Shown: positions 42,920 through 52,008, counted from the first letter of the stretch. The stretch: 64,000 bases of DNA from Agromyces sp. G08B096 (GCF_040267705.1 NZ_CP158374.1:2480001-2544000), one strand, 5' to 3'. The notes: generated from the letters alone by a model not told the origin. Translations and numbers: made by a program.

Positions 42920-44818
42920 ATGACCCAGAGCGAGACCCCCGCCGCCCGTCGTTCGCCCCTCTCCCGCCGCGCCGGACGCGGCGCGCGCACCGGCCCCCGC
43001 GCGACCGTGCGCCAGCTGATCCCCTACCTCACCGAGCACAAGGTCGTCCTCGGTGTCGTCGTCGGCCTCAGCCTGGTGCTCGCCGCCGCGAGCCTCGCCC
43101 AGCCGCTCGTCGTCGGGCGGGTCATCACCGTCGTCGAGGCCGGTCAGCCGCTCGGCGGCCTCGTCTGGCTGCTCGTGCTGCTCGTGATCGTTCAGGGCGT
43201 CGTCAGCGGCTACCAGCACTACCTGCTCCAGCGGACGGGCGAGGGCGTCGTGCTCACGAGCCGGAAGCGGCTGATCGCCCGCATCCTGCGCCTGCCGATC
43301 GCCGAGTTCGACACCCGCCGCACGGGCGACCTCGTCTCCCGCGTGGGCAGCGACACCACGCTGCTGCGAGCGGTGCTCACCCAGGGCGGCGTGGAGGCCA
43401 TCGGCGGCATCGTGACGTTCGTCGGCGCGCTCATCGCCATGGCGATCCTCGACGCCGTGCTGCTCGGGCTCACGGTCCTCGTCGTCGCCGTCGCGATCGG
43501 CACCGCCGCGGCCCTCTCGCTCAAGATCCGCGAGGCATCCCATCTCGCTCAAGAGAAGGTCGGCTCGCTCGCCTCCGCGGTCGAGCGCGCGATCAGCTCG
43601 GTCCGCACCATCCGGGCCGCCGGCGCCACGGAGCGGGAGATCCGTGCGACGACGGAGGAGGCCGAGGGCGCCTGGCGGATGGGCGTGCGCGTGGCGAAGA
43701 TCTCGGCGCTCGTCGTGCCGGTCGCCGGCATCGCGATGCAGGTGTCGTTCCTCGTCGTGCTCGGCGTCGGCGGCTACCGCGTCGCGAGCGGCGCGATCAC
43801 CGTCGCGAACCTCGTCTCCTTCATCCTGTTCCTCTTCATGATGATCATGCCGCTCGGCCAGGTGCTGGGCGCGGTGCTCGCGATCAACCAGGCCCTCGGC
43901 GCGCTCGGGCGCATCCAGGAGGTCCTCGACCTGCCCGACGAAGATCAGGAGGACCGCCGCCTGGCCCCGCTCGCCGTCATGGTCGGGCCGGCCAACGAAG
44001 GGCTGCTCCCGAACGCGCCCGCCGTCGAGTTCGACCAGGTCTCCTTCGCGTACGCCCGAACCGACCCCAACGACCCGGCCGATCCCGCGAACGACTCCCC
44101 CGACGAGCACCTGCCAGAGCCCGACGTCACCGGACGCCAGCCCGTGCTCCGCGGTGTCTCGTTCCAGGTGCCGCGCGGGCAGCGCATCGCCCTCGTCGGC
44201 CCCTCGGGCGCCGGCAAGTCGACCATCCTCTCGCTCATCGAGCGCTTCTACGACCCGAGCGTCGGCACCGTCCGCCTCGGCGGACTCGACCTGCGCTCCC
44301 TCGATCGCACCGAGCTGCGCGCGCAGATCGGCTACGTCGAGCAGGACGCGCCCGTCCTCGCCGGGACCATCCGCGACAACCTCCTCCTCGGCAGCCCCGA
44401 CGCGACCGACGTCGAGTGCGAGTACGTGCTCAGGCAGGTCAACCTCGGGCACGTCCTCGAGCGCGACCCCGCCGGCCTCGATGCGCAGGTCGGAGAAGAC
44501 GGCATCATGCTCTCCGGCGGTGAGCGCCAGCGGCTCGCGATCGCCCGGGCGCTGCTCGCGGCGCCGCCGATCCTGCTCCTCGACGAGTCGACGTCCTCCC
44601 TCGACGGCGTGAACGAGCGGATGATGCGGGAGGCGATCGACGCCGTCTCCGCCGGACGGACGCTCATCGTCATCGCCCACCGGCTCTCGACGGTCGTCGA
44701 CTCCGACCGCATCATCGTCCTCGACGAGGGCCGCGTGGTCGGCGAGGGCACGCACGCCGAACTCGTCGCCAAGGTGCCGCTCTACCGCGAACTGGCCGAG
44801 CACCAGCTGCTCGTCTGA
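42920..44818 (+). CDS. ABC export half-transporter (permease-ATPase fusion)
   Basis: 632 aa. The N-terminal ABC transmembrane domain spans about 30-325 with six segments (VVLGVVVGLSLVLAAASLAQPLVVG, then RRTGDLVSRVGSDTTLLR, typical of this exonuclease-like coupling region). The ATPase domain follows: Walker A GPSGAGKST, VEQDAPVLAGTIRDNLLLG, signature LSGGERQR, Walker B ILLLDESTSSLD, H-loop IAHRLSTV. A Pro/Asp-rich insert of ~25 residues (RTDPNDPADPANDSPDEHL) inside the ATPase start is unusual. Probably a homodimeric drug or lipid exporter. Start at the second ATG because of the promoter spacing; 42914 is the alternative. Confidence 0.9.
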   Translation: MTQSETPAARRSPLSRRAGRGARTGPRATVRQLIPYLTEHKVVLGVVVGLSLVLAAASLAQPLVVGRVITVVEAGQPLGGLVWLLVLLVIVQGVVSGYQHYLLQRTGEGVVLTSRKRLIARILRLPIAEFDTRRTGDLVSRVGSDTTLLRAVLTQGGVEAIGGIVTFVGALIAMAILDAVLLGLTVLVVAVAIGTAAALSLKIREASHLAQEKVGSLASAVERAISSVRTIRAAGATEREIRATTEEAEGAWRMGVRVAKISALVVPVAGIAMQVSFLVVLGVGGYRVASGAITVANLVSFILFLFMMIMPLGQVLGAVLAINQALGALGRIQEVLDLPDEDQEDRRLAPLAVMVGPANEGLLPNAPAVEFDQVSFAYARTDPNDPADPANDSPDEHLPEPDVTGRQPVLRGVSFQVPRGQRIALVGPSGAGKSTILSLIERFYDPSVGTVRLGGLDLRSLDRTELRAQIGYVEQDAPVLAGTIRDNLLLGSPDATDVECEYVLRQVNLGHVLERDPAGLDAQVGEDGIMLSGGERQRLAIARALLAAPPILLLDESTSSLDGVNERMMREAIDAVSAGRTLIVIAHRLSTVVDSDRIIVLDEGRVVGEGTHAELVAKVPLYRELAEHQLLV

Positions 44819-44831
44819 CGCGCCTCGGCGG

Positions 44832-44858
44832 GCCGCCGTCCCGGCCGCCGACGGCGGC
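44832..44858 (+). terminator. Hairpin after the ABC half-transporter
   Basis: GCCGCCGTC (44832-44840) pairs with GACGGCGGC (44850-44858) around a 9-nt loop, 13 bp after the stop codon. Confidence 0.7.
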
Positions 44859-45026
44859 GGCTCGGGTGGTCGAGACCGGTCGCACCGCCGTGACGGTTCA
44901 GGGCGAACCCGAGGGCTCCTCAGTGACGGCACGGATGCCTCGCCACCAGCGGCATCCGTAGCGTGGCGTCGTCCTCATCGACCCACATCGGGCGGCGCTG
45001 CCGCCCGGCCGACCGGAAGCCGAGCC

Positions 45027-45908
45027 ATGACCCTCACCGACGCCGCCCGCCGGGGCGCACCGACCTCCGCCGCCCGAGCGCACGCCGCTCGCACCGCCGC
45101 GACCCGAGCCGAAGCCGCCCGCACCGAGGCCACGCCGCATCGGCCCGAGCCGCCGTACGACCGCATCGCCGCGCTCGGAGACCCGAGCGCCATCGAGGCC
45201 ACCGACACCTTGCCGGCCGATGCGCTCGGCGACGGCTTCGACGACCTGCACTCGCGCATGCGGGACTGGCTGCGCCGCTGGGAGCTCGTGCCCGTGCCGG
45301 CGTTCGAGCCCGTCCGCGACGCCTTCCCTGCGGTGGAGCAGCGGAGTTCGCTCCGCTCGCCCGCGACGCGGGCCGACGGCGCGGTCCGGGTCACGGCGAG
45401 CCTCTACGATCCGCCGACGCGCGCGGGAGCGCCCCTCGCGTGGTCGCGGAACTGGGTGAGCGTCGTGCCGCTCCCCCGAGCCGAGGAGGCCGGGCGGCTG
45501 CACTACCGGTTCGCCGTCGGCAGCCGCCTGGTGCTCGACGGTCAGGCCGAGACGAGTCTGGTGTCGACGAGCCTCAACGTCGGCGTCGTCGCCGACTCCG
45601 CCACCGCGAGCCCCTTCGACGCCCCGGGGTTCGCGACGCCGATCGCCCGGCCGCTCGTCGCGGTGCAGTGCCGCGAGGACGCGGAAGCCGACGCGACGCA
45701 GTCCTTCGAGGGCTCGGTCGACGTCGAGGCGGGCGACTCGCCGGTGCTGGCCTTTGTGATGGGCATTGACGTCGTGTTCCGCGACGGCTGGGTGCGCATC
45801 CACGAGGGATCGAGCAGCTGGGTGGGCCCCGCCGCATCGGGCGCGACGGGCGGCATCGAGGTCCGCTTCACGCCGGCGCCGCTGCTCGCCATGTTCGGTC
45901 GGGACTGA
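45027..45908 (+). CDS. Hypothetical protein, beta-rich C-terminal domain
   Basis: 293 aa, not recognised. The first ~45 residues are Ala/Arg/Thr-rich and probably disordered. The rest is a predicted soluble alpha/beta domain with conserved-looking WSRNWVSVVPLPR, FAVGSRLVLDGQAETSL, VVFRDGWVRIHEGSSSW and a GGIEVRFTPAPLL end. There is no signal peptide or membrane segment. GGAAG lies about 6 nt before the ATG. The 208-bp gap upstream contains the hairpin at 44832. Coding character is supported by strong GC3 bias through the frame. Confidence 0.72.
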   Translation: MTLTDAARRGAPTSAARAHAARTAATRAEAARTEATPHRPEPPYDRIAALGDPSAIEATDTLPADALGDGFDDLHSRMRDWLRRWELVPVPAFEPVRDAFPAVEQRSSLRSPATRADGAVRVTASLYDPPTRAGAPLAWSRNWVSVVPLPRAEEAGRLHYRFAVGSRLVLDGQAETSLVSTSLNVGVVADSATASPFDAPGFATPIARPLVAVQCREDAEADATQSFEGSVDVEAGDSPVLAFVMGIDVVFRDGWVRIHEGSSSWVGPAASGATGGIEVRFTPAPLLAMFGRD

Positions 45909-45961
45909 CCGAGACCGAGACCGAGCGGGCCGAGGCCGACGGGGCCGAGCCCGACCGGTCG

Positions 45962-45967
45962 TAGACT
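45962..45967 (+). promoter_or_regulatory. -10 of a leaderless 2H phosphoesterase-like gene
   Basis: TAGACT is 6 nt before ATG 45974, with no RBS. It follows a purine-rich stretch (GACCGAGACCGAGACCGAGC and variants, 45907-45960) between the two genes. Confidence 0.6.
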
Positions 45968-45973
45968 CCCCGC

Positions 45974-46459
45974 ATGGCGCGGTTCGTGGTGGTGCTGCCG
46001 GTGGCGCCGCTCGAGGCCGGAGCGGAGTTCGAGGTGGCCGACTGGCCGCTGCACGTGACCCTGGTGGAGCCGTTCGACGCCGCGGACATTCCGGGGACGC
46101 GGCTCGCCGCGGCGCTCGACGCCGTCGCGCGAGCGGCGACGCCGATCCGGGCGACCGCGGGCGGCGACGCATGGTTCGGACGCCGGCACGACGTACCCGT
46201 GACGCTCGTCGTGGACGGCTCGGGCGCCATCGCCCGGCTCCGTTCGGCCGCGGTCGACGCGATCCGGGCGACCGGCATCCGTCTCGACGTCAGGCAGGAC
46301 TTCCGTCCGCACGTCACCGCGAAGCCCCACGGCCGGCTGCATCAGGGCGCGGCGGTCCTCCTCGACCGGATCGCGCTCGTCGATCAGCGCCCGGCCCGCG
46401 GGGCGGGCCACCGCCTGGTCGAGGCGGTCGTCAGTCTCGCGGGAGCTGATCGGGCGTGA
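45974..46459 (+). CDS. 2'-5' RNA ligase-like (2H phosphoesterase) protein
   Basis: 161 aa. It carries the two HxT motifs that define the 2H phosphoesterase fold: WPLHVTLVEPF near residues 24-34 and FRPHVTAKPHG near 112-122. Family members cut or join 2'-5' and cyclic phosphodiester bonds in RNA or nucleotides; the natural substrate of most bacterial ones is unknown. Leaderless start at 45974. The last 29 bp overlap the end of the convergent 49-aa gene. Confidence 0.82.
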   Translation: MARFVVVLPVAPLEAGAEFEVADWPLHVTLVEPFDAADIPGTRLAAALDAVARAATPIRATAGGDAWFGRRHDVPVTLVVDGSGAIARLRSAAVDAIRATGIRLDVRQDFRPHVTAKPHGRLHQGAAVLLDRIALVDQRPARGAGHRLVEAVVSLAGADRA

Positions 46460-46580
46460 CGGTGTCTCGCCGCCGCACGATCACCCGGACGAGCTGGACC
46501 AGCACGATGACGGCGACGACGGGCAGGGCCACGACGGCGAGGACGATCATGGCGTGCCATCCGGTGAATGAGTCCAGCAT
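46431..46580 (-). CDS. 49-aa single-pass membrane microprotein
   Basis: Translated sequence is MLDSFTGWHAMIVLAVVALP, then VVAVIVLVQLVRVIV, RRRDTV and a polar tail ending in LPRD. One membrane helix (about 11-35) is followed by Arg residues, so the C-terminus is likely cytosolic. Support: a TAAGGT -10 exactly 6 nt before the ATG, the Arg stop after the hydrophobic run, and third-position GC bias. It overlaps the convergent 2H gene tail to tail and lies directly after the DUF1622 gene. It resembles short hydrophobic proteins of actinobacteria, but no function is known to me. Confidence 0.68.
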   Translation of the reverse strand: MLDSFTGWHAMIVLAVVALPVVAVIVLVQLVRVIVRRRDTVTPDQLPRD

Positions 46581-46586
46581 GCGCCG

Positions 46587-46592
46587 ACCTTA
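46587..46592 (-). promoter_or_regulatory. -10 of the 49-aa gene overlapping the DUF1622 stop codon
   Basis: On the minus strand TAAGGT; its TAA is the stop codon of the DUF1622 gene (46592-46590). The ATG at 46580 follows after 6 nt. Confidence 0.55.
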
Positions 46593-47012
46593 GCGCGCGG
46601 GCCCGGCGGGCGCGACGGTTCCGCCCGCAGCGGGCTCGTCCGGAGCGTCGTCGCCGGTCGCCGACGTCGGCGCGGCGCCCCGCCCCTGCCAGGGCCAGCG
46701 ACCCGAGATCTCCAGCTCGAGCGACCAGCTGAGGAAGGTCCGGATGAGCACGATGATCGCGAGCACGCCCACCGATTCGAGCGTCGGCGTGACCGCGACG
46801 GTCTTGATGATGTCGGCCGCGACGAGGAGCTCGAGGCCGAGCAGGATGGCTCGCCCGAGCACGCGCCGGAACCGCGTGTAGACCGGCGAGATGCGGCGCA
46901 GCCCCCGCGTGGCCGCATCCACGACGGCGTAGAGCACGCCCACGACGATGGCGACGACGCCCGCCACATCGACGATCTCGCCGACCGCCGAGATGATCTC
47001 CCCGAACTGCAT
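46590..47012 (-). CDS. DUF1622 family membrane protein
   Basis: 140 aa with three membrane segments. Family-typical text: FGEIISAVGEIVDVAGVVAIVVGVLYAVVDA, then VYTRFRRVLGRAILLGLELLVAADIIKTVAVTPTLESVGVLAIIVLIRTFLSWSLELEISGRWPWQ. The role of DUF1622 is not known. A GAGGGGG RBS lies 5 nt before ATG 47012; a longer frame starts at 47033. The C-terminal 30 residues are Pro/Ala-rich. The stop codon doubles as part of the next promoter. Confidence 0.87.
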   Translation of the reverse strand: MQFGEIISAVGEIVDVAGVVAIVVGVLYAVVDAATRGLRRISPVYTRFRRVLGRAILLGLELLVAADIIKTVAVTPTLESVGVLAIIVLIRTFLSWSLELEISGRWPWQGRGAAPTSATGDDAPDEPAAGGTVAPAGPAR

Positions 47013-47058
47013 GGCCACCCCCTCGCGCCACACGGTATCGGCGGCGGGCGACGCCGGC

Positions 47059-47093
47059 GGCGCGACATCCCGACCGTCGTCGGATGGCGCGCC
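47059..47093 (-). terminator. Hairpin terminator after pckG
   Basis: Imperfect stem: GGCGCG (47059-47064) with CGCGCC (47088-47093), and ATCCCGAC with GTCGGAT inside (one bulged C), loop CGTC. It begins 11 bp after the pckG stop on the minus strand. Confidence 0.6.
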
Positions 47094-47103
47094 GCGCGGC
47101 TCG

Positions 47104-48975
47104 CTACGCGCGCTCGCGCTCGAGGTGGTAGCGCAGGCTCGCGAGCTCCGCCTTCAGCGCGGCGGGCACGCGGTCGCCGAACTGCGCGAAGTACTCCTCG
47201 GTGAGGTCGCACTCGGCGAGCCAGGAGTCGGGGTCGACGTCGAACAGGTGCGCCAGCGTCTCCTCGTCGAGGTCGAGTCCGTCGAGGTCGAGCGCGCCGT
47301 GCGCGGGCAGCAAGCCGATGGGCGTCTCCGTCGCGTCCGCCGTGCCCTCGATCCGTCCGACGATCCACTCGAGCACCCGCGAGTTCTCGCCGAACCCGGG
47401 CCAGAGGAAGGAGCCGTCGGCGCCCTTGCGGAACCAGTTCACCTGGAAGATCTTCGGGGCGTTCTCCCCCAGCACCCGGCCCATCTTCACCCAGTGGCCC
47501 CAGTAGTCGGCCATGTTGTAGCCGCAGAACGGCAGCATCGCGAACGGGTCGCGGCGGAGCTCTCCGACGGTGCCCTCGGCCGCGGCCGTCTGCTCGGACG
47601 AGATCGTCGCGCCCATGAACACGCCGTGCTTCCAGCTGCGCGCCTCGGCGACGAGGGGCACGTTCGTCGCGCGGCGCCCGCCGAAGAGGATCGCGTCGAT
47701 CGGCACACCATCGTGCGCGTCCCAGTCGTCAGAGATCTGCGGGCACTGCGACGCCGCGACCGTGAACCTCGAGTTCGGGTGCGCGGCGGGCCGGCCGGAG
47801 GCCGGGGTCCAGGGGTTGCCCTCCCAGTCGGTGAGCTCGGCCGGCGGTTCCTCGGTGAGGCCCTCCCACCAGACGTCGCCATCGGGGCGGAGCGCCACGT
47901 TCGTGAAGATCGTGTTGCCCCACAGGGTCTGCACGGCGGTCGGGTTGGTCGTCTCACCCGTCCCCGGGGCGACGCCGAAGAAGCCCGCCTCGGGGTTGAT
48001 CGCGTACAGCCGCCCGTCGGCGCCCGGACGCATCCAGGCGATGTCGTCGCCGATCGTCTCGACCTTCCAGCCCGGGATGGTCGGCTGCAGCATGGCGAGG
48101 TTGGTCTTGCCGCAGGCCGACGGGAACGCGGCGGCCACGTGGTAGGCCCGGCCCTCGGGCGAAGTGATCTTGATGAGCAGCATGTGCTCGGCGAGCCATC
48201 CCTCGTCGCGGGCCATGACGCTCGCGATGCGCAGCGCAAAGCACTTCTTCGCCAGCAGCGCGTTGCCGCCGTAGCCCGAGCCGTACGACCAGATCTCGCG
48301 GGAGTCGGGGAACTGCACGATGTACTTCGTCTCGTTGCACGGCCAGTTGACCTCGGCACGGCGGTGTCCGACGCCGTCGACGAGCGGGTAGCCGACGGAG
48401 TGCACGGTGCGCACCCACGGCTCGCCCGCCTCGATGAGACGGACGACCTGCTCGCCCATGCGCGTCATGATGCCCATGGAGAGCACGACGTAGGGCGAAT
48501 CGGTGATCTCGACGCCGAGCTGGGAGATCGGGCCGCCGAGGGGCCCCATCGAGAAGGGCACCACGTACATCGTGCGACCCTTCATCGACCCGTCGAAAAC
48601 CTCGGCGAGCTCCTCGCGCATGGCGTGCGGGTCGCGCCAGTTGTTCGTGGGACCGGCGTCCTCTTCGTAGGTCGAGCAGATGAAGGTGCGGTCCTCGACC
48701 CGGGCCACGTCGCTCGGGTCGGTGCGGGCGAGGAAGGAGTTCGGCCGCCACTCGGGGTTGAGCTTGATGAGCTTGCCCTCGGCGACGAGCTGCTTGGCCA
48801 GGAGGTCGGCCTCGTGCCGCGACCCGTCGCACCAGACGATCTCGTCGGGCTTCGTGAGGGCGGCGATGTCGGCGACCCAGGCGGCCAGCGCCGGGTCGGT
48901 GGTGCCGCGGCGCGCGCTCGCGTCGGCGCCGTCGGGGACTGCGGCGGTGTTTGGCGAGAACTCGGAGATGGTCAT
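47104..48975 (-). CDS. pckG: Phosphoenolpyruvate carboxykinase (GTP)
   Basis: 623-aa GTP-dependent enzyme making PEP from oxaloacetate, the entry to gluconeogenesis during growth on acids, acetate or lipids. Visible: the P-loop [13 protein letters not shown] near residues 283-295, the metal-site region IGDDIAWMR, the Arg-containing [13 protein letters not shown], and the C-terminal [15 protein letters not shown] [24 protein letters not shown]. Length matches the GTP type, not the ATP type. GGAAGGGA lies 5 nt before the ATG. It is divergent from a RamB-like regulator, a sensible controller for this gene. Confidence 0.97.
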   Translation of the reverse strand: MTISEFSPNTAAVPDGADASARRGTTDPALAAWVADIAALTKPDEIVWCDGSRHEADLLAKQLVAEGKLIKLNPEWRPNSFLARTDPSDVARVEDRTFICSTYEEDAGPTNNWRDPHAMREELAEVFDGSMKGRTMYVVPFSMGPLGGPISQLGVEITDSPYVVLSMGIMTRMGEQVVRLIEAGEPWVRTVHSVGYPLVDGVGHRRAEVNWPCNETKYIVQFPDSREIWSYGSGYGGNALLAKKCFALRIASVMARDEGWLAEHMLLIKITSPEGRAYHVAAAFPSACGKTNLAMLQPTIPGWKVETIGDDIAWMRPGADGRLYAINPEAGFFGVAPGTGETTNPTAVQTLWGNTIFTNVALRPDGDVWWEGLTEEPPAELTDWEGNPWTPASGRPAAHPNSRFTVAASQCPQISDDWDAHDGVPIDAILFGGRRATNVPLVAEARSWKHGVFMGATISSEQTAAAEGTVGELRRDPFAMLPFCGYNMADYWGHWVKMGRVLGENAPKIFQVNWFRKGADGSFLWPGFGENSRVLEWIVGRIEGTADATETPIGLLPAHGALDLDGLDLDEETLAHLFDVDPDSWLAECDLTEEYFAQFGDRVPAALKAELASLRYHLERERA

Positions 48976-49071
48976 CGTCGTCCCTTCCTGTGGGGCCTCC
49001 GGCTGGCCGGAGTGGAGCTGTGTTTCCAGAATGCGCGCATTTCGGACCCCTGATGCGAGATTCCGCGCGTT

Positions 49072-49097
49072 AAGAATCGCGGTTCTTTCGGTAGGCT
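49072..49097. promoter_or_regulatory. Palindrome and leaderless promoter of the ScfR-type regulator
   Basis: AAGAATCGCGGTTCTT at 49072-49087 is an inverted repeat with one mismatched pair. It ends 4 bp before the -10 TAGGCT (49092-49097), which lies 6 nt before ATG 49104 (leaderless). It sits in the divergent region with pckG. Operator use is inferred. Confidence 0.55.
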
Positions 49098-49103
49098 TAA
49101 GGC

Positions 49104-50546
49104 ATGAAGGCAGGCACGCCAGACCTCGCGACCCTCGGCCACCGCATCCGGCACTTCCGCGGCGAGCGCGGACTGACGCTCGACCAGCTCGGCGAGGCCG
49201 TCGGCCTCGCGGGCAGCCAGCTCTCGCTCATCGAGAACGGCAAGCGCGAGCCGAAGCTGTCCACGCTCGACGCGCTCGCCGTCGCGCTCGGGGTCGAGCT
49301 CGCCGACCTCCTCGCGCGAGAAGCGCCCAGCCGGCGGGCCGCCCTCGAACTCGAGCTGGCGCGCGCCCAGGCGAGCCCGCTGTACCAGAGCCTCGGGCTG
49401 TCGCCCATCCGTCCGGCTCGCGGCATCTCCGACGAGACGCTGGAGTCGATCGTCGGGCTGCACCGAGAGCTCCAGCGCCGCGCGAGCGAGGCCATCGCCA
49501 CCCCGGAGGAGGCTCGGCGAGCGAACACCGACCTGCGGGAGCGCATGCGGGAGCGTGCGAACTACCTGCCCGAGATCGAGCAGCTCGCCGAGGAGCAGGT
49601 GCGCGCGTCCGGCCACCGCACCGGAGCGCTCACCCACCGCGAGGTGAGCGTCATGGCCGAGCGACTCGGCTTCAAGCTCATCTACGTCGACGACCTGCCC
49701 GACTCGACGCGCTCGATCACCGACCTCGAGAACGGGCGCATCTACCTCCCGCCCGCCTCGATCCCCGGCGGCCACGGCCTGCGATCCATGGCGCTCCAGG
49801 CCATGGCGCACCGCCTGCTCGGGCATCAGCCGCCCGCCAGCTACGACGAGTTCCTGCAGCAGCGGCTCGAGATCAACTACTTCGCCGCCGCCTGCCTCAT
49901 GCCACAGGAGGCCTCGGTGGCCTTCCTCCAGGAGGCGAAGAAGGACAAGCGCCTCGCCATCGAGGACTTCCGCGACGCGTTCGGCGTGACGCACGAGGCG
50001 GCGGCCCTGCGGTTCACGAACCTCGCGACGAGCCACCTCGAGATGACGCTGCACTTCCTCCGGGTCGCCGGCGACGGCGCCCTGCTGAAGGGCTACGAGA
50101 ACGACGGGCTGCCCCTGCCCACTGACGTCACGGGGTCGATCGAGGGCCAGTGGGTATGCAAGAAGTGGAGCGCCCGCACCGCGTTCGAGCATACGAACCG
50201 CACGACGGAGAACTACCAGTACACCGATACGCCCGCGGGCACGTTCTGGTGCGCGACGCAGACGGGCCGCACGGATGCCGCGGAGTTCTCGATCACCGTC
50301 GGTGTGCCGTTCAGCCAGGCGAAGTGGTTCCGGGGCCGCGAGACGACGGTGCGCGCGGTCTCGACGTGCCCCGACGAGTCGTGCTGCCGGCGGGCGCCCG
50401 CGGGGCTCTCCGAGCGCTGGGCGGGGCGGGCGTGGCCGAGTGCCCGGCTGCACGCGCACGTGCTCTCCCCCCTGCCCTCGGGCACGTTCCCGGGTGTCGA
50501 CGACGCCGAGGTCTACGCGTTCCTGGAGGCGCACGCCGACCAGTAG
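49104..50546 (+). CDS. ScfR/RamB-like XRE-family regulator
   Basis: 480 aa. N-terminal Xre HTH (about 8-66: [40 protein letters not shown]). The middle is an IrrE/M78-like domain in which the HExxH site is degenerate (MAHRLLGH, no Glu). The C-terminal ScfR domain has Cys-rich WCATQTGRT and [11 protein letters not shown]. Known relatives are RamB of Corynebacterium and PrpC/icl-linked regulators, which act on acetate, propionate and glyoxylate genes and respond to CoA-linked metabolites. The divergent pckG fits that role. The leaderless promoter decides the start. Confidence 0.88.
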   Translation: MKAGTPDLATLGHRIRHFRGERGLTLDQLGEAVGLAGSQLSLIENGKREPKLSTLDALAVALGVELADLLAREAPSRRAALELELARAQASPLYQSLGLSPIRPARGISDETLESIVGLHRELQRRASEAIATPEEARRANTDLRERMRERANYLPEIEQLAEEQVRASGHRTGALTHREVSVMAERLGFKLIYVDDLPDSTRSITDLENGRIYLPPASIPGGHGLRSMALQAMAHRLLGHQPPASYDEFLQQRLEINYFAAACLMPQEASVAFLQEAKKDKRLAIEDFRDAFGVTHEAAALRFTNLATSHLEMTLHFLRVAGDGALLKGYENDGLPLPTDVTGSIEGQWVCKKWSARTAFEHTNRTTENYQYTDTPAGTFWCATQTGRTDAAEFSITVGVPFSQAKWFRGRETTVRAVSTCPDESCCRRAPAGLSERWAGRAWPSARLHAHVLSPLPSGTFPGVDDAEVYAFLEAHADQ

Positions 50547-50569
50547 CAGCGGAGACTTCATCGTGCCTC

Positions 50570-50602
50570 TTGCAATAGTGTGCGACACACAGTAACGTGT
50601 CG
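50570..50602 (+). promoter_or_regulatory. Promoter and operator of the PadR-HAAS pair
   Basis: -35 TTGCAA (50570-50575), 17-bp spacer, -10 TAACGT (50593-50598), ATG 50606 after 7 nt (leaderless). The inverted repeat CGACAC-N8-GTGTCG (50583-50588 and 50597-50602) straddles the -10, as expected for PadR autorepression. It also rules out the GTG at 50597 as start. Confidence 0.72.
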
Positions 50603-50605
50603 GAC

Positions 50606-50947
50606 ATGAGCACAGAGGACATCACCGCCGGGCATCTCCAGGAGTTGCGCCGCGGCACCGTCGTGCTGGCCTGCCTGATCCGGCTCCGCACCCCCGACTA
50701 CGGGTACGCGCTGCTCGAATCGCTCAACGGGCTCGGCATCACGGTCGACGCCAACACGCTGTATCCGCTGCTGCGCCGGCTCGAGAAGCAGGCGCTGCTG
50801 ACCAGCGAGTGGAACACCGACGAGGCCCGGCCTCGCAAGTTCTACCGCACGAGCCCCGACGGCGAGCGTCTCGCCGAGGCGCTCACCGCCGACTGGCACC
50901 TCATCGACGCGGCGCTCGCGCGCCTGACTACCGGAGACGAATCATGA
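50606..50947 (+). CDS. PadR-family transcriptional regulator
   Basis: 113-aa winged-helix repressor of the short PadR-s2 type: LRRGTVVLACLIRLRTPDYGYALLESLNGLGITVDANTLYPLLRRLEKQALL, then RKFYRTSPDGERLAEAL. Its stop overlaps the start of the next gene (ATGA), the standard layout for PadR with an HAAS-domain membrane protein. It probably represses its own operon at 50583-50602; the signal is often membrane or antibiotic stress, here unknown. Confidence 0.92.
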   Translation: MSTEDITAGHLQELRRGTVVLACLIRLRTPDYGYALLESLNGLGITVDANTLYPLLRRLEKQALLTSEWNTDEARPRKFYRTSPDGERLAEALTADWHLIDAALARLTTGDES

Positions 50948-51927
50948 CCGACCTGACCGACCGCTACATCTGGGCCGCGATCCGCAGCGTGCCGATCGCC
51001 CAGCGCGCCGACCTCGAGCGCGAGCTCCGCGAACGCATCGGCGACGAGACCGACGCACTCGTCGAACAGGGGCGCACCGAGGCCGAGGCCGAACGGACCG
51101 CGCTCACCGAGCTCGGTGACCCGGTGGCGCTCGCCGCCGACTACGTCGACCGGCCGCTGCACCTCATCGGGCCGAAGTACTACCTCATGTGGTGGCGCCT
51201 GCTGAAGCTGCTGCTCGCTGTCGTCCTGCCGTTCGTCGCCCTCGGGTCCGCCATCGCGCAGGCCGTGTCGGGTGCGCCGGCGGGCGGCATCGTGGGCGGG
51301 GTGATCGGGCTCACCCTCTCCGTGGCCGTGCACATCGCCTTCTGGACGACCTTCGTCTTCGCCATGGTCGAGCGGCTCCCCGCCCGGCAGGGTCAGCGCC
51401 CGATCGAGGTTCCCTGGACCGTCGACCAGCTGCCCGCCCTCGCCGACCCGGCGAAGGCGTCGCGCCTCGGCGACCTGATCGCCTCGCTCGTGTTCCTCGC
51501 CGTCTTCGCCGTCGCCCTCGTGTGGCAGCAGTTCGGCATCCCGTGGGTGCCCGAGCTCCAGCAGGTGCCGCTCCTGCAGCCCGAGCTCTGGTCGTTCTGG
51601 CTGCCGTACTTCCTAGGGCTCATCGTGCTCGAGGCGCTGTTCGCCGTGGCGGTCTACCTGCTCGGCTGGACGTGGTGGCTCGCGGCCGTGAACCTCGTGC
51701 TGAACGCGGCGTTCGTGATCCCCGCGGTGTGGCTGTTCCTCACCGGTCAGTTGGTGAGCGAGCCGGCCCTCGAGGCGATGAACTGGCCGTGGGGCGACTC
51801 GGCTCCCGTCATCGTGGCGGTGATCGTCGTGACGGTCATCGGCGTCGCGATCTGGGACGTCGTCGACGGCGCGATCAAGGCGGCCCGGGCGGGCGGCGCC
51901 CGCCGCGCGGAGGCGCAACTCACCTGA
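50944..51927 (+). CDS. HAAS/DUF1700-type membrane protein partner of PadR
   Basis: 327 aa. The N-terminal HAAS-like helical domain (about 1-75: YIWAAIRSVPIAQRADLERELRERIGDETDALVEQGRTEAEAERTALTELGDPVALAADYVDRP) is followed by about seven membrane segments. Such proteins are encoded with PadR repressors and are thought to link membrane state to regulation; the molecular role is not established. Starts inside padR (ATGA); a terminator follows 18 bp after the stop. Confidence 0.85.
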   Translation: MTDLTDRYIWAAIRSVPIAQRADLERELRERIGDETDALVEQGRTEAEAERTALTELGDPVALAADYVDRPLHLIGPKYYLMWWRLLKLLLAVVLPFVALGSAIAQAVSGAPAGGIVGGVIGLTLSVAVHIAFWTTFVFAMVERLPARQGQRPIEVPWTVDQLPALADPAKASRLGDLIASLVFLAVFAVALVWQQFGIPWVPELQQVPLLQPELWSFWLPYFLGLIVLEALFAVAVYLLGWTWWLAAVNLVLNAAFVIPAVWLFLTGQLVSEPALEAMNWPWGDSAPVIVAVIVVTVIGVAIWDVVDGAIKAARAGGARRAEAQLT

Positions 51928-51945
51928 CCGGACGCACCGGCCGAC

Positions 51946-51984
51946 GGATGCCGCGGCGGAGCCCTCGGGCCCGCCGCGGCATCC
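51946..51984. terminator. Bidirectional terminator between the HAAS gene and the SDR gene
   Basis: GGATGCCGCGGCGG (51946-51959) pairs with CCGCCGCGGCATCC (51971-51984); the 11-nt interior holds a further GCCC-TC-GGGC stem. Placed 18 bp after the plus-strand stop and 24 bp from the minus-strand SDR stop. Confidence 0.85.
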
Positions 51985-52008
51985 TCGTCGTCGGGTGGCC
52001 TGGCCGCC

